A stretch of 21,515 nt of DNA from a virus. Positions 15,932 through 21,515 of this stretch are shown one piece after another. The stretch covers positions 1 through 21,515 of IMG/VR virus record IMGVR_UViG_3300005528_000232. One strand, written 5' to 3'. Every line of letters starts with the position of its first letter. Position 1 is the stretch's first letter. The notes beneath the pieces are model-generated. The model searched no databases. It was not told the origin of the DNA and worked only from the letters and a program-made list of their open reading frames with translations. A program made the translations under genes and the position numbers.

Positions 15932-17229
15932 TATGCATCCCCTCCCATTCTGACCACGGCCTGAGATCCGGCAACTGCCGAGTAATCCTCGTCAGTTGAG
16001 GCGACGTGGATCGGCGCCTGAATCGTCACCCCGTGCTTAGCGTCGGTAATCCAGAACGCTTGCCGTGGCGGCTCGTAGTGGAAGTTCGAGATGTACGCAT
16101 ACTCGTCGTACCCCTTGAGGCTTCCATTCACGATCAGATTCCGGATAAAGGACAGCTGATGCCAGTGCCCCATCACAAGGTAGTCATATGGTCGGCTGAC
16201 CGCCTGTTCGCGCTGGCGTTTCCTGGCGTCGCCAATCATCAGCGGGGAGAGCAGTCCGGCGATACCAGACCCGCCCCGGAACTGGTCGCCGTGGGTGAGC
16301 AGGTATCGGGTATTGTAGACCATGTAAGGCTGATCGGCGGCTTCGCTGATCGCGAAGCTGATGCCCTTCTCGGTCGATAAGAGCTTGGCGAGTAGATGGT
16401 AGAAGAAGTAGTCGAAGTTATCTTGCGCTCGATTCTTGGCGTGCGGCTTGCGCTGGCGTCGGCCGTGATTGCCAACCACGCAGGGCAGGAAGACGCGCCC
16501 GAATACGTCGCGAAGATGTCGGATGCCAGCGGCCATCGGCTCCGACCAGTAGAGCAGCGATTCGAAGATCGTCGCCGCGTTGGTCTCGACCAGCTCCTCG
16601 TGAATGATGCCTGAGAAGAGATCGCCGCCCAGGGGCAGGACCATTCCTTCGTAGGTCAGGCCGTGCAGGTAGTCGCGGGACAGCTCGACGACGTTATCGA
16701 AGAAGTTCCGGAGTCGCTTCTCGGCGATCTCCCGATTGTACGCGTTGACGTAGTTGACCTGAGCCGGATAGACGACCTCATCGAGGTGAAGGTCGGAGAG
16801 GATCGCGGTCGGGATGGCGGATGTATCACCTTTACGGGGCGACTTGCTGATCCATCGCGGTATCTCGCTCTTGGTCTCCCGGACCATCTTGGCGAACTCC
16901 TCCGCCTGGCGGAGCCGATCACGCTCCTGGAGGAGCAGGTCACGTTCACGGCGAAGCGAGCTGGATTGTCGTCGCAGGTCGGTGGCGGTCGCGGTCTCAC
17001 CGTTGTCAGCGTCGGTCTTGGCGCGGATCACGGCCGGGGAAGGATCGGTCGGACTGGGCAGTCCGGCGATATGGGCGAGCTGACCCGTCCGCCACTTGTG
17101 CGCGTACTTGAGGATGGCGTTGTAGCTTCGCCCAGTGTTCTGTGCAGCGTGTGTGTAGTTGCCATCGGACGCTAGCAGTTCAGCGATGATGGCGCGGATC
17201 TGATCGTCGGTCAGAGCCTTCATTGGCAT
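15931..17229 (-). CDS. HTH/coiled-coil/calcineurin-like metallophosphoesterase fusion
   Basis: A 432-residue protein with three parts. Residues 5-48 resemble a helix-turn-helix (DDQIRAIIAELLASDGNYTH, then AAQNTGRSYNAILKYAHKW). Residues about 85-120 are a charged coiled coil. Residues 138-400 carry the five metallophosphoesterase motifs: SDLHLD (D146, H148), GGDLFSG (D203), GNHGR (N254, H255), THGD (H313) and GHWH (H355, H357). Such enzymes use two metal ions to cut phosphodiesters or phosphomonoesters. The HTH suggests DNA as partner or substrate. AGGAGG lies seven bases before the ATG. It is separated from the terminase by the plus-strand cassette. Fold call is strong; substrate unknown. Confidence 0.85.
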   Translation of the reverse strand: MPMKALTDDQIRAIIAELLASDGNYTHAAQNTGRSYNAILKYAHKWRTGQLAHIAGLPSPTDPSPAVIRAKTDADNGETATATDLRRQSSSLRRERDLLLQERDRLRQAEEFAKMVRETKSEIPRWISKSPRKGDTSAIPTAILSDLHLDEVVYPAQVNYVNAYNREIAEKRLRNFFDNVVELSRDYLHGLTYEGMVLPLGGDLFSGIIHEELVETNAATIFESLLYWSEPMAAGIRHLRDVFGRVFLPCVVGNHGRRQRKPHAKNRAQDNFDYFFYHLLAKLLSTEKGISFAISEAADQPYMVYNTRYLLTHGDQFRGGSGIAGLLSPLMIGDARKRQREQAVSRPYDYLVMGHWHQLSFIRNLIVNGSLKGYDEYAYISNFHYEPPRQAFWITDAKHGVTIQAPIHVASTDEDYSAVAGSQAVVRMGGDA

Positions 17230-17287
17230 AGCGTTACCTCCTGGCCCTGAGCCTACGAAATATTTACAAAAAAAGATTCTAGGGGCA

Positions 17288-17316
17288 TTGACTAATCCGA
17301 TGGTTTAGAGTACTAT
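17288..17316 (+). promoter_or_regulatory. Sigma70-type promoter of the plus-strand cassette
   Basis: TTGACT (17288-17293) and TACTAT (17311-17316) are separated by exactly 17 bases, close to the TTGACA/TATAAT consensus. Transcription would start near 17323 and run into the two small plus-strand genes, against the direction of the late operon. No comparably good promoter is visible on the minus strand of this gap. Confidence 0.8.
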
Positions 17317-17326
17317 GTATTCACGG

Positions 17327-17356
17327 TGAGGGAAGAAGCCCTCAGATCTTTAACAA
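17327..17356 (+). promoter_or_regulatory. Leader hairpin followed by boxA-like element
   Basis: TGAGGG-AAGAAG-CCCTCA (17327-17344) forms a perfect 6-bp stem immediately after the predicted transcription start. It is followed by AGATCTTTAACAA (17344-17356), which matches the E. coli rRNA boxA TGCTCTTTAACAA at 11 of 13 positions. The hairpin-then-boxA order resembles the boxB-boxA order of rRNA leaders, where NusB/S10 binding reduces premature termination. The similarity is visible; the function is inferred. Confidence 0.45.
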
Positions 17357-17372
17357 CCAACAGGAGAGCACA

Positions 17373-17621
17373 ATGAAACACGATATGATCATCACCACCA
17401 CCGGCCTTTCAGTTCCGACCTTCGAAGAGTTGAGCATCAGACCTCTTGAGAGTCTCTGGATCGACCTGAACAAGCTGGCAACGGACGGATCGGCCAAGGT
17501 GAGACAGGCGGCGAATCTGATGATTGAGACCGCGAACTTCTTCGGTGATCAGACCATCACAGTCGACTTCATCTGGCAGCTGTACAAGGATGAGGTTGCT
17601 GAGTCGGGATTGAAATCGTAA
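17373..17621 (+). CDS. Small plus-strand cassette gene 1 (hypothetical)
   Basis: An 82-residue protein preceded by AGGAG six bases upstream of its ATG, about 50 bases after the predicted transcription start. It is acidic and mostly helical, with PTFEELSIRPLESLWIDLNK, a middle helix VRQAANLMIETANFF and a final FIWQLYKDEVAES. No family is recognised and no signal peptide, transmembrane segment or metal motif is seen. It reads opposite to all flanking structural genes and is followed by a hairpin terminator, so it is expressed on its own schedule. Candidates include a host-directed or immunity-like moron product; this is speculation. Confidence 0.78.
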   Translation: MKHDMIITTTGLSVPTFEELSIRPLESLWIDLNKLATDGSAKVRQAANLMIETANFFGDQTITVDFIWQLYKDEVAESGLKS

Positions 17622-17626
17622 ACAAC

Positions 17627-17656
17627 GAGGGGCCGGGCGACTGGCCCCTTCTCTTT
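17627..17656 (+). terminator. Intrinsic terminator between the two cassette genes
   Basis: GGGGCC (17629-17634) and GGCCCC (17643-17648) form a GC-only stem, extendable by an A-T pair, around an 8-base loop. TTCTCTTTT follows. The interrupted T-tract suggests incomplete termination. It starts right after the stop of the first gene and ends about 15 bases before the start of the second, so it could set the ratio of the two proteins. Confidence 0.65.
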
Positions 17657-17670
17657 TGTCTGGAGTACTT

Positions 17671-17979
17671 ATGGATCAAAACAACATCGACAACTACATC
17701 TCGTTTATCAAAGCGTTCCTCGATGCGGCCGACCATCGCAGTCCTGCCGCTTCGATCCTGTTCCCTGAGACCGCCGAGAAGATCCGCGTACTGGTCGAGC
17801 GTCTCGAGGTCCTCGAGTTGGCTGATCGGAAGAGACGCGACCACCTGCGCGGCATCGCGGCGCGTGGCGGCCGGAAGGGCGGGACCGCCAAGACCGACCG
17901 GAAACGGGCGGCCAGTCGGGCCAACATCCTCGAGGGTCGGCAATCTGGGCGTCGGCCTACGTCTGGACAGCCGGACTAG
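17671..17979 (+). CDS. Small plus-strand cassette gene 2, basic KGG-type C-terminus
   Basis: A 102-residue protein starting at the ATG at 17671, with GGAG five bases upstream; an in-frame TTG five codons earlier lies in the terminator T-tract and is unlikely. The N-terminal two thirds are helical (NIDNYISFIKAFLDAADH, EKIRVLVERLEVLELADRKR). The C-terminus is strongly basic: RGGRKGGTAKTDRKRAASRA, then GRQSGRRP. Gly-Gly-Lys/Arg-rich tails of this sort occur in small phage and plasmid proteins and suggest nucleic-acid binding. It could be a regulator, but no defined DNA-binding fold is recognised. A strong terminator follows. Confidence 0.75.
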   Translation: MDQNNIDNYISFIKAFLDAADHRSPAASILFPETAEKIRVLVERLEVLELADRKRRDHLRGIAARGGRKGGTAKTDRKRAASRANILEGRQSGRRPTSGQPD

Positions 17980-18047
17980 GCGAAGGTATACTGACCTTGC
18001 TAGTGCAGTGCTTCATTGTTGTTAACTCCGTTGATACTTTCCTTCAC

Positions 18048-18079
18048 GGGCGGTCTGTCTGACCGCCCTTTTCTTTTCC
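18048..18079 (+). terminator. Strong intrinsic terminator of the plus-strand cassette
   Basis: GGGCGGTC (18048-18055) and GACCGCCC (18061-18068) make a perfect 8-bp stem with a TGTCT loop, followed by TTTTCTTTTCC. The T-tract lies only on the plus-strand side, so it acts on the cassette and protects the convergent terminase gene from antisense transcription. On the minus strand no T-tract follows, so late transcripts can probably read through. Confidence 0.88.
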
Positions 18080-18085
18080 TGATCG

Positions 18086-19489
18086 CTACCGGAGGAGCTT
18101 GCCTTGGGTCGACTGGCTGGCCAGTGTGAGCTCGTTGAACGCATCCGCTGCCGCGTCAACCTGGTCATCGTTTCGGCCTTGTGGAAACTGGCGTAGCTCC
18201 TCGATGAAGTCGCCATTCCACGAGCCCCGCACAAGGCGGACGTTACCGGCGTTGACCTGCGCCGCGAGTCCGGATGCTCGAGTCGCCTTGTCGCCGCTGA
18301 TCCGTTCCGACCGGATCGAGTATCCCGCCAGCATACGAGTCAGCCGGAGAGCCTGATCGACTCCCGCTTGTCCGGGATCTTGAGCGAGTCGGATCTTCAC
18401 GGCTGGCCCGTCGAGTTCGGCGACCTGACGGAGATGCCCGTCTCTTTCGTCTGGTGCCCACTGGCCACGTCGGACGTCGGTGATCCACCATATCCCCTGC
18501 CCATCAACACCAAGGCGCACTCCGGCCGAGAAGTCGCCCTTGCCGGATGTCGCCGCCAAGTCCCATCCACGGCACTGCCGGAGGTCAGCTGGCGCGGCGT
18601 CGCTGATCCCGAGATTCGCGATCTTAAAGAAGCTGCCCTCTCGAGGTGTCGGGTTTTGCTGGTATAGCGATTCAAATCCGTAAGAGTCACCTGATCCGCT
18701 CTGTACCGTCCGGATGCGGTGAAGCGACTCCTCGTCGAAGCGACCTGGCCATAACGCCTGACCGGGATGCCGGCCGAGTAGGTCGCCCTCTTCCGCCAGG
18801 GCTGGCAAGCGTAGGATCGTCCATCGGTTCGGCTCGGATGCGATGGCTCGAGCGGCGAGGTCATCGTGATGCCAGCGGGTCAACGTGAGTATCACGGCGC
18901 CGCCCGGCTCAAGGCGGGTGTAGAGATCGTCGGTGTACCAGTCCCAGATCTTCTCCCGGTACACTTCGGATTCGGCCTCTTCGCGCTTCTTGATCGGATC
19001 GTCGATCAGGATCAGATCGAATCCGTATCCGGTCGGAGGTGTGCCGACTCCGCGACCGACCAGACTTCCGCCGGCGGTCGTCTCCCATTCGTCCGCTCCG
19101 GTCTTGTCGGTCATCGAGATCCGGCCCTTGGCGACGTTGCGGCTCTTCCGGCTGAATTTGTGCGCGACTCGTTCGTTGTACCCAGTGACCAGAATGCGCG
19201 ATAGCGGATTACGCTCGAGCCGATAGACGGGATAGCGGATGGTCACGGTCTCGGTCTTGGCATGGCGTGGCGGCATAAAGATCGCCAGACGGTCGATCTC
19301 GCCTCGCGTCACGGCGTCGAGGTGTTGCGCGATCAGTCGGAGATGCGGAACGTCGAAGGTCCAGTTCGGCGGCGCCACGGATGGAAGGAAGTCGATGTAC
19401 CGGGTAGCGGCTCGACGACGGGCCAGCTCGCGCCGGGCCAGCTCAGCGGCCGCTTGTGCTTGCGATGACTGTGGCTGGATGTTCGCCAT
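18086..19489 (-). CDS. Terminase large subunit
   Basis: A 467-residue packaging motor with an N-terminal ATPase and a C-terminal nuclease. The ATPase has an atypical Walker A at 73-80 (PPRHAKTE), Walker B LILIDDP at 159-165, and a coupling-type LTLTRWHHDD at 201-210. The RNase H-like nuclease shows GWDLAAT (D310), DPGQAG (D371) and GRNDDQVDAAADA (438-450), giving the acidic metal-binding residues. It cuts concatemeric DNA and pumps it through the portal. The ATG overlaps the small-subunit gene by 47 bases, with GAGG seven bases upstream. Confidence 0.95.
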   Translation of the reverse strand: MANIQPQSSQAQAAAELARRELARRRAATRYIDFLPSVAPPNWTFDVPHLRLIAQHLDAVTRGEIDRLAIFMPPRHAKTETVTIRYPVYRLERNPLSRILVTGYNERVAHKFSRKSRNVAKGRISMTDKTGADEWETTAGGSLVGRGVGTPPTGYGFDLILIDDPIKKREEAESEVYREKIWDWYTDDLYTRLEPGGAVILTLTRWHHDDLAARAIASEPNRWTILRLPALAEEGDLLGRHPGQALWPGRFDEESLHRIRTVQSGSGDSYGFESLYQQNPTPREGSFFKIANLGISDAAPADLRQCRGWDLAATSGKGDFSAGVRLGVDGQGIWWITDVRRGQWAPDERDGHLRQVAELDGPAVKIRLAQDPGQAGVDQALRLTRMLAGYSIRSERISGDKATRASGLAAQVNAGNVRLVRGSWNGDFIEELRQFPQGRNDDQVDAAADAFNELTLASQSTQGKLLR

Positions 19490-19916
19490 TCGCGATCCTC
19501 TGGAGCTGTTCGTCGGTTAGGTCAGCATAGTTGACCGCCATCGTTGTCGTCGTCACATCCTGACGATCCCGGTAAAGATCCGGACGGCGAGTTTTAAGCA
19601 GGAAGATGGCCAGGGTATCAGACATCTCACGGGCTCGACGATAAGCGGCTTCCTCGAGACCATCCATTGCGTTAGCGAGTGCGGCTTCCCATTTAGCGCG
19701 GAATTCTGGATGAGCTTCGCGACGCTTGTACGCCGTACCGCGATCGATCCCGGCTCCGGATGCGGCAGCGGCCACGGAGAAAGTCGATTCCAGCAACGTC
19801 AGGAAGCGATCTTCCCAGTCTGGCTTTTTAGGTGTGGAATCGGTGGAGGGCCTGCTAGAGGCTTTGACTGGCTTCGATGGTTTGACTGTCTTTGCGGTCT
19901 TTGTACTCTTTGGCAT
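19443..19916 (-). CDS. Terminase small subunit
   Basis: A 157-residue DNA-recognition subunit. A Lys/Ser/Pro-rich N-terminal tail (about 30 residues) precedes a helix-turn-helix: DRFLTLLESTFSVAAAASGA then GIDRGTAYKRREAHPEF. A helical oligomerisation part follows (EEAAYRRAREMSD) with KTRRPDLYRDRQDV, typical of small terminases. The ATG at 19916 is preferred over a TTG two codons upstream, because GAGGAG is eight bases from the ATG and only two from the TTG. It overlaps the large-subunit gene, as is usual for this pair. Confidence 0.85.
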   Translation of the reverse strand: MPKSTKTAKTVKPSKPVKASSRPSTDSTPKKPDWEDRFLTLLESTFSVAAAASGAGIDRGTAYKRREAHPEFRAKWEAALANAMDGLEEAAYRRAREMSDTLAIFLLKTRRPDLYRDRQDVTTTTMAVNYADLTDEQLQRIANGEHPATVIASTSGR

Positions 19917-19953
19917 ATTCAACGCTCCTCATCCCGATCGGCGTCGGCGATGT

Positions 19954-19970
19954 CGCGACTTCCCGTCGCG
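19954..19970 (-). other. Intergenic hairpin before the terminase small subunit
   Basis: CGCGAC-5-GTCGCG forms a perfect 6-bp stem in the 60-base gap between the minor head gene and the terminase small subunit. There is no T-tract on either strand, so it is not a terminator. It could be a regulatory stem or a recognition site near the terminase, but either role is speculative. Confidence 0.4.
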
Positions 19971-19976
19971 GATCTG

Positions 19977-21128
19977 TTATTTACGGGGGACTCCTCCCAG
20001 TGGATTCGTCAGGTTTAATGGTTGTGGCGGTTCCGGCCTTGGCAATCCGAAGAGCTGTTCGACTGAGAAGGTATCAGTCGGCTGGTTGTATCCGGGGAAC
20101 TGGCCTTGCTTGAGGATCGCCTTCTTGGTCGAAAGCTGGTAGTACGGTCGCCCCCATTGCGGCGAGTTCTGGCGGCCGACAAAGTCGAGCAACGTGGCGC
20201 GGCCGTCCTCGTATGCCTTCATCGCAACATTGCTGCCCAGGATGGCGCGTTGGATCTCGGTTGGCTGCGTGGCGAACCATTCCTCACCCTTCTGGAACTC
20301 GACCGACTGACCGCGCAAGAGCGGGGCCTGCGTGCATCGGCAACGAGGATGACTCTCCATCCGCTCATCGAGACTGTGAACCGATCCGGCCAAGGCAAGG
20401 CAACTCGCGCACGTCCGGCGGCTGAAGCTGGCGACCCAGACCCATCCTTGAAGGATGTCACGGTTCTGGTTAAAGGTTCGGGTTGTGGCTTCGCGATAGG
20501 CGCGGATGGTCTCGGTTCTGGCGATGGTCAGGGCTCGAGTCATATTGCCGCCCAAGGCATCGCGCATCATTCGCGCCGTTCGGGTTGCGCCATATCCGTT
20601 GGTGATGGCTTCGGTCAAAGCATTGGCGACGGCGTGTCCGGCCAGTCCGGGGAGCTTGCCGAGAAGCGTATTGAGCGGCGATCCATCAGCGAGAAATCCA
20701 ACTATTGATTCGGTCGCAGCCTTGGGAAGTTGGCTAAAGCTGACCGTGAGTTGCGCATTCTCAGCGGCCATCTCGACCAGCTTGCCAGTATTGGCGACGG
20801 CATCACGGATGGCGGCGCTTTGATTGCGAATGATGGCGGACTCGACCTGACCGGCGATACGGCCGATCTCTTCGGCGATCTGCCGCTGAAGAGTCTGATA
20901 TCGATCGATCTGGAATGCCCAGGATGGAGAGACGTATTCACCGGCGGCGCGGGCCCGTTCGATCCGGTCCGTCAGCCGTCTAATGTTCGCTTCCATCTTT
21001 CGGAAGCTTCGAGCATATGCCCGGACGATCGCTTCCGATGCCGTGTCGTCACGAGAGATCAGCGCATCCTTGAACCGGACCGCTGACTGGTATATCTCTC
21101 CTGGCGTTGGCTGTTTGATGGGCGGCAT
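19977..21128 (-). CDS. Minor head protein, SPP1 gp7 / Mu F-like
   Basis: A 383-residue protein. The diagnostic domain lies at about 195-270: TIARTETIRAYREATTRTF, then W-V-W-x-ASFSRRTCASC (C240, C243) and ESHPRCRC (H260, C263, C265), the head-morphogenesis family core. The N-terminal 130 residues are helical and charged (RLTDRIERARA). A C-terminal part includes EEWFATQPTEIQRAILGS and RATLLDFVGRQ, also common in this family. Such proteins bind the portal and enter the procapsid. There is no good Shine-Dalgarno; the ATG follows the previous stop by six bases, suggesting coupling. Its place upstream of the terminase rather than after the portal is unusual. Confidence 0.9.
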   Translation of the reverse strand: MPPIKQPTPGEIYQSAVRFKDALISRDDTASEAIVRAYARSFRKMEANIRRLTDRIERARAAGEYVSPSWAFQIDRYQTLQRQIAEEIGRIAGQVESAIIRNQSAAIRDAVANTGKLVEMAAENAQLTVSFSQLPKAATESIVGFLADGSPLNTLLGKLPGLAGHAVANALTEAITNGYGATRTARMMRDALGGNMTRALTIARTETIRAYREATTRTFNQNRDILQGWVWVASFSRRTCASCLALAGSVHSLDERMESHPRCRCTQAPLLRGQSVEFQKGEEWFATQPTEIQRAILGSNVAMKAYEDGRATLLDFVGRQNSPQWGRPYYQLSTKKAILKQGQFPGYNQPTDTFSVEQLFGLPRPEPPQPLNLTNPLGGVPRK

Positions 21129-21134
21129 AGGGTA

Positions 21135-21425
21135 CTAGTTGAAAGCGGATTCGCGAACGTCGAAGGTTGTCTCATTGGCACTGGCATATAGACCAGTCCC
21201 GATGAAGCGGACATTGTATCGCCCTTCGGCAGTTGGCGTGTAGGTCAGCGAGTAGTCGCCGACGGAGTCCTTGACCAGTTCGGCGTCAGATCCGTAGGTA
21301 TAAGAGAGCGTGACGCCGAGAGGAGTCTTGATACTGGCCGTGACGATTGACGGATCAACATCCGTCCCGCCGTTCTTGAAGTTGGCGGATAGTCGGATGA
21401 TATTGCCAAGCGCGTACTCTGCCAT
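21135..21425 (-). CDS. Small Ig-like structural protein
   Basis: A 96-residue beta-rich protein from the ATG at 21425, which has GGAGGGG five bases upstream. It reads like a single Ig-type domain: an opening ALGNIIRLSANFKNGGTDVD, DP-S-I-V, then TPLGVTLSYTYG, GDYSLTYTPTAEGRYNVRF and a closing TTFDVRESAF. Short proteins of this pattern recur near phage head genes and are probably decoration or structural domains. The same frame is open to the right edge (21515), so the domain may instead be the end of a longer protein starting outside the window. Confidence 0.7.
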   Translation of the reverse strand: MAEYALGNIIRLSANFKNGGTDVDPSIVTASIKTPLGVTLSYTYGSDAELVKDSVGDYSLTYTPTAEGRYNVRFIGTGLYASANETTFDVRESAFN

Positions 21426-21515
21426 CTTTACCCCTCCCTCATTTTTGTGGGTCAGCGTGCAGACGTTGACCACAGACGTTGAGAGCGTGACGACTGCCCC
21501 GGTCAGGGTAAACAG

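Noticed and set aside
17230-17287. A minus-strand promoter for the phosphoesterase gene
   Set aside because: TAGAAT and TAAATA resemble -10 boxes, but no acceptable -35 hexamer lies 16-18 bases upstream, so the promoter is not supported.
18048-18079. Bidirectional terminator between the terminase and the cassette
   Set aside because: On the minus strand the stem is followed by GTGAAGGAAAG with no T-tract, so only plus-strand termination is supported.
1-21515. CRISPR array, tRNA gene, insertion sequence or integrase
   Set aside because: No regularly spaced direct repeats, tRNA-like cloverleaf, transposase motif or recombinase motif was seen by eye; a tRNAscan or similar run would be needed to be certain for tRNA.

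Overview
The window is the late (structural and packaging) half of a tailed phage or prophage with a long non-contractile tail. Almost every gene lies on the minus strand, so the transcriptional order runs from the right edge to the left. DNA is fairly GC-rich, with GC-rich third codon positions, Shine-Dalgarno sites of the AGGAGG type and one clear sigma70-type promoter. These point to a bacterial host using standard signals, but no host can be named. No integrase, lysis, replication or tRNA gene is visible, so lifestyle cannot be decided.

Packaging and head, read right to left: a small Ig-like structural protein (21425-21135), an SPP1 gp7/Mu F-type minor head protein (21128-19977), terminase small (19916-19443) and large (19489-18086) subunits, an HTH/coiled-coil/calcineurin-like phosphoesterase fusion (17229-15931), a small HExxH metallopeptidase-like protein (15931-15518), a DUF4055-type portal (15478-14057), a coiled-coil scaffold (13974-13189) and a P22-type coat protein (13173-12010). 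Having the minor head gene in front of the terminase pair is not the usual order.

Connector and tail: a small acidic/Pro-Lys protein (11963-11748), DnaT-like adaptor (11737-11192), head-closure candidate (11195-10827), HK97 gp10-like protein (10834-10418), tail-terminator candidate (10418-9957), tail tube (9947-8871), a small hypothetical (8878-8582), a CxxC zinc-ribbon protein (8594-8364), two overlapping tail-chaperone candidates (8354-7608 and 7668-7201; the second is in the -1 frame of the first) and the tape measure (7196-3696). The genes abut or overlap by 1 to 13 bases over long stretches (61 for the chaperone pair), indicating a translationally coupled late operon. The mosaic pairs a podovirus-like coat fold with a siphovirus-like tail.

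The left 3.7 kb is one uninterrupted minus-strand reading frame that starts at 3692 and runs off the window (1,230 codons visible). It joins a lambda gpL-like N-terminal domain with four cysteines, a pectate-lyase-type beta-helix and a repetitive fibre stem. The plus-strand open frames there are antisense shadows.

The most unusual segment is 17230-18085, where two small plus-strand genes sit head-on inside the minus-strand late operon. They have their own promoter (TTGACT-17 bp-TACTAT), a leader with a hairpin followed by a boxA-like TCTTTAACAA, a terminator-like hairpin between the two genes and a strong terminator after the second. This is a moron-like cassette that may use boxA-type antitermination to couple its two genes.
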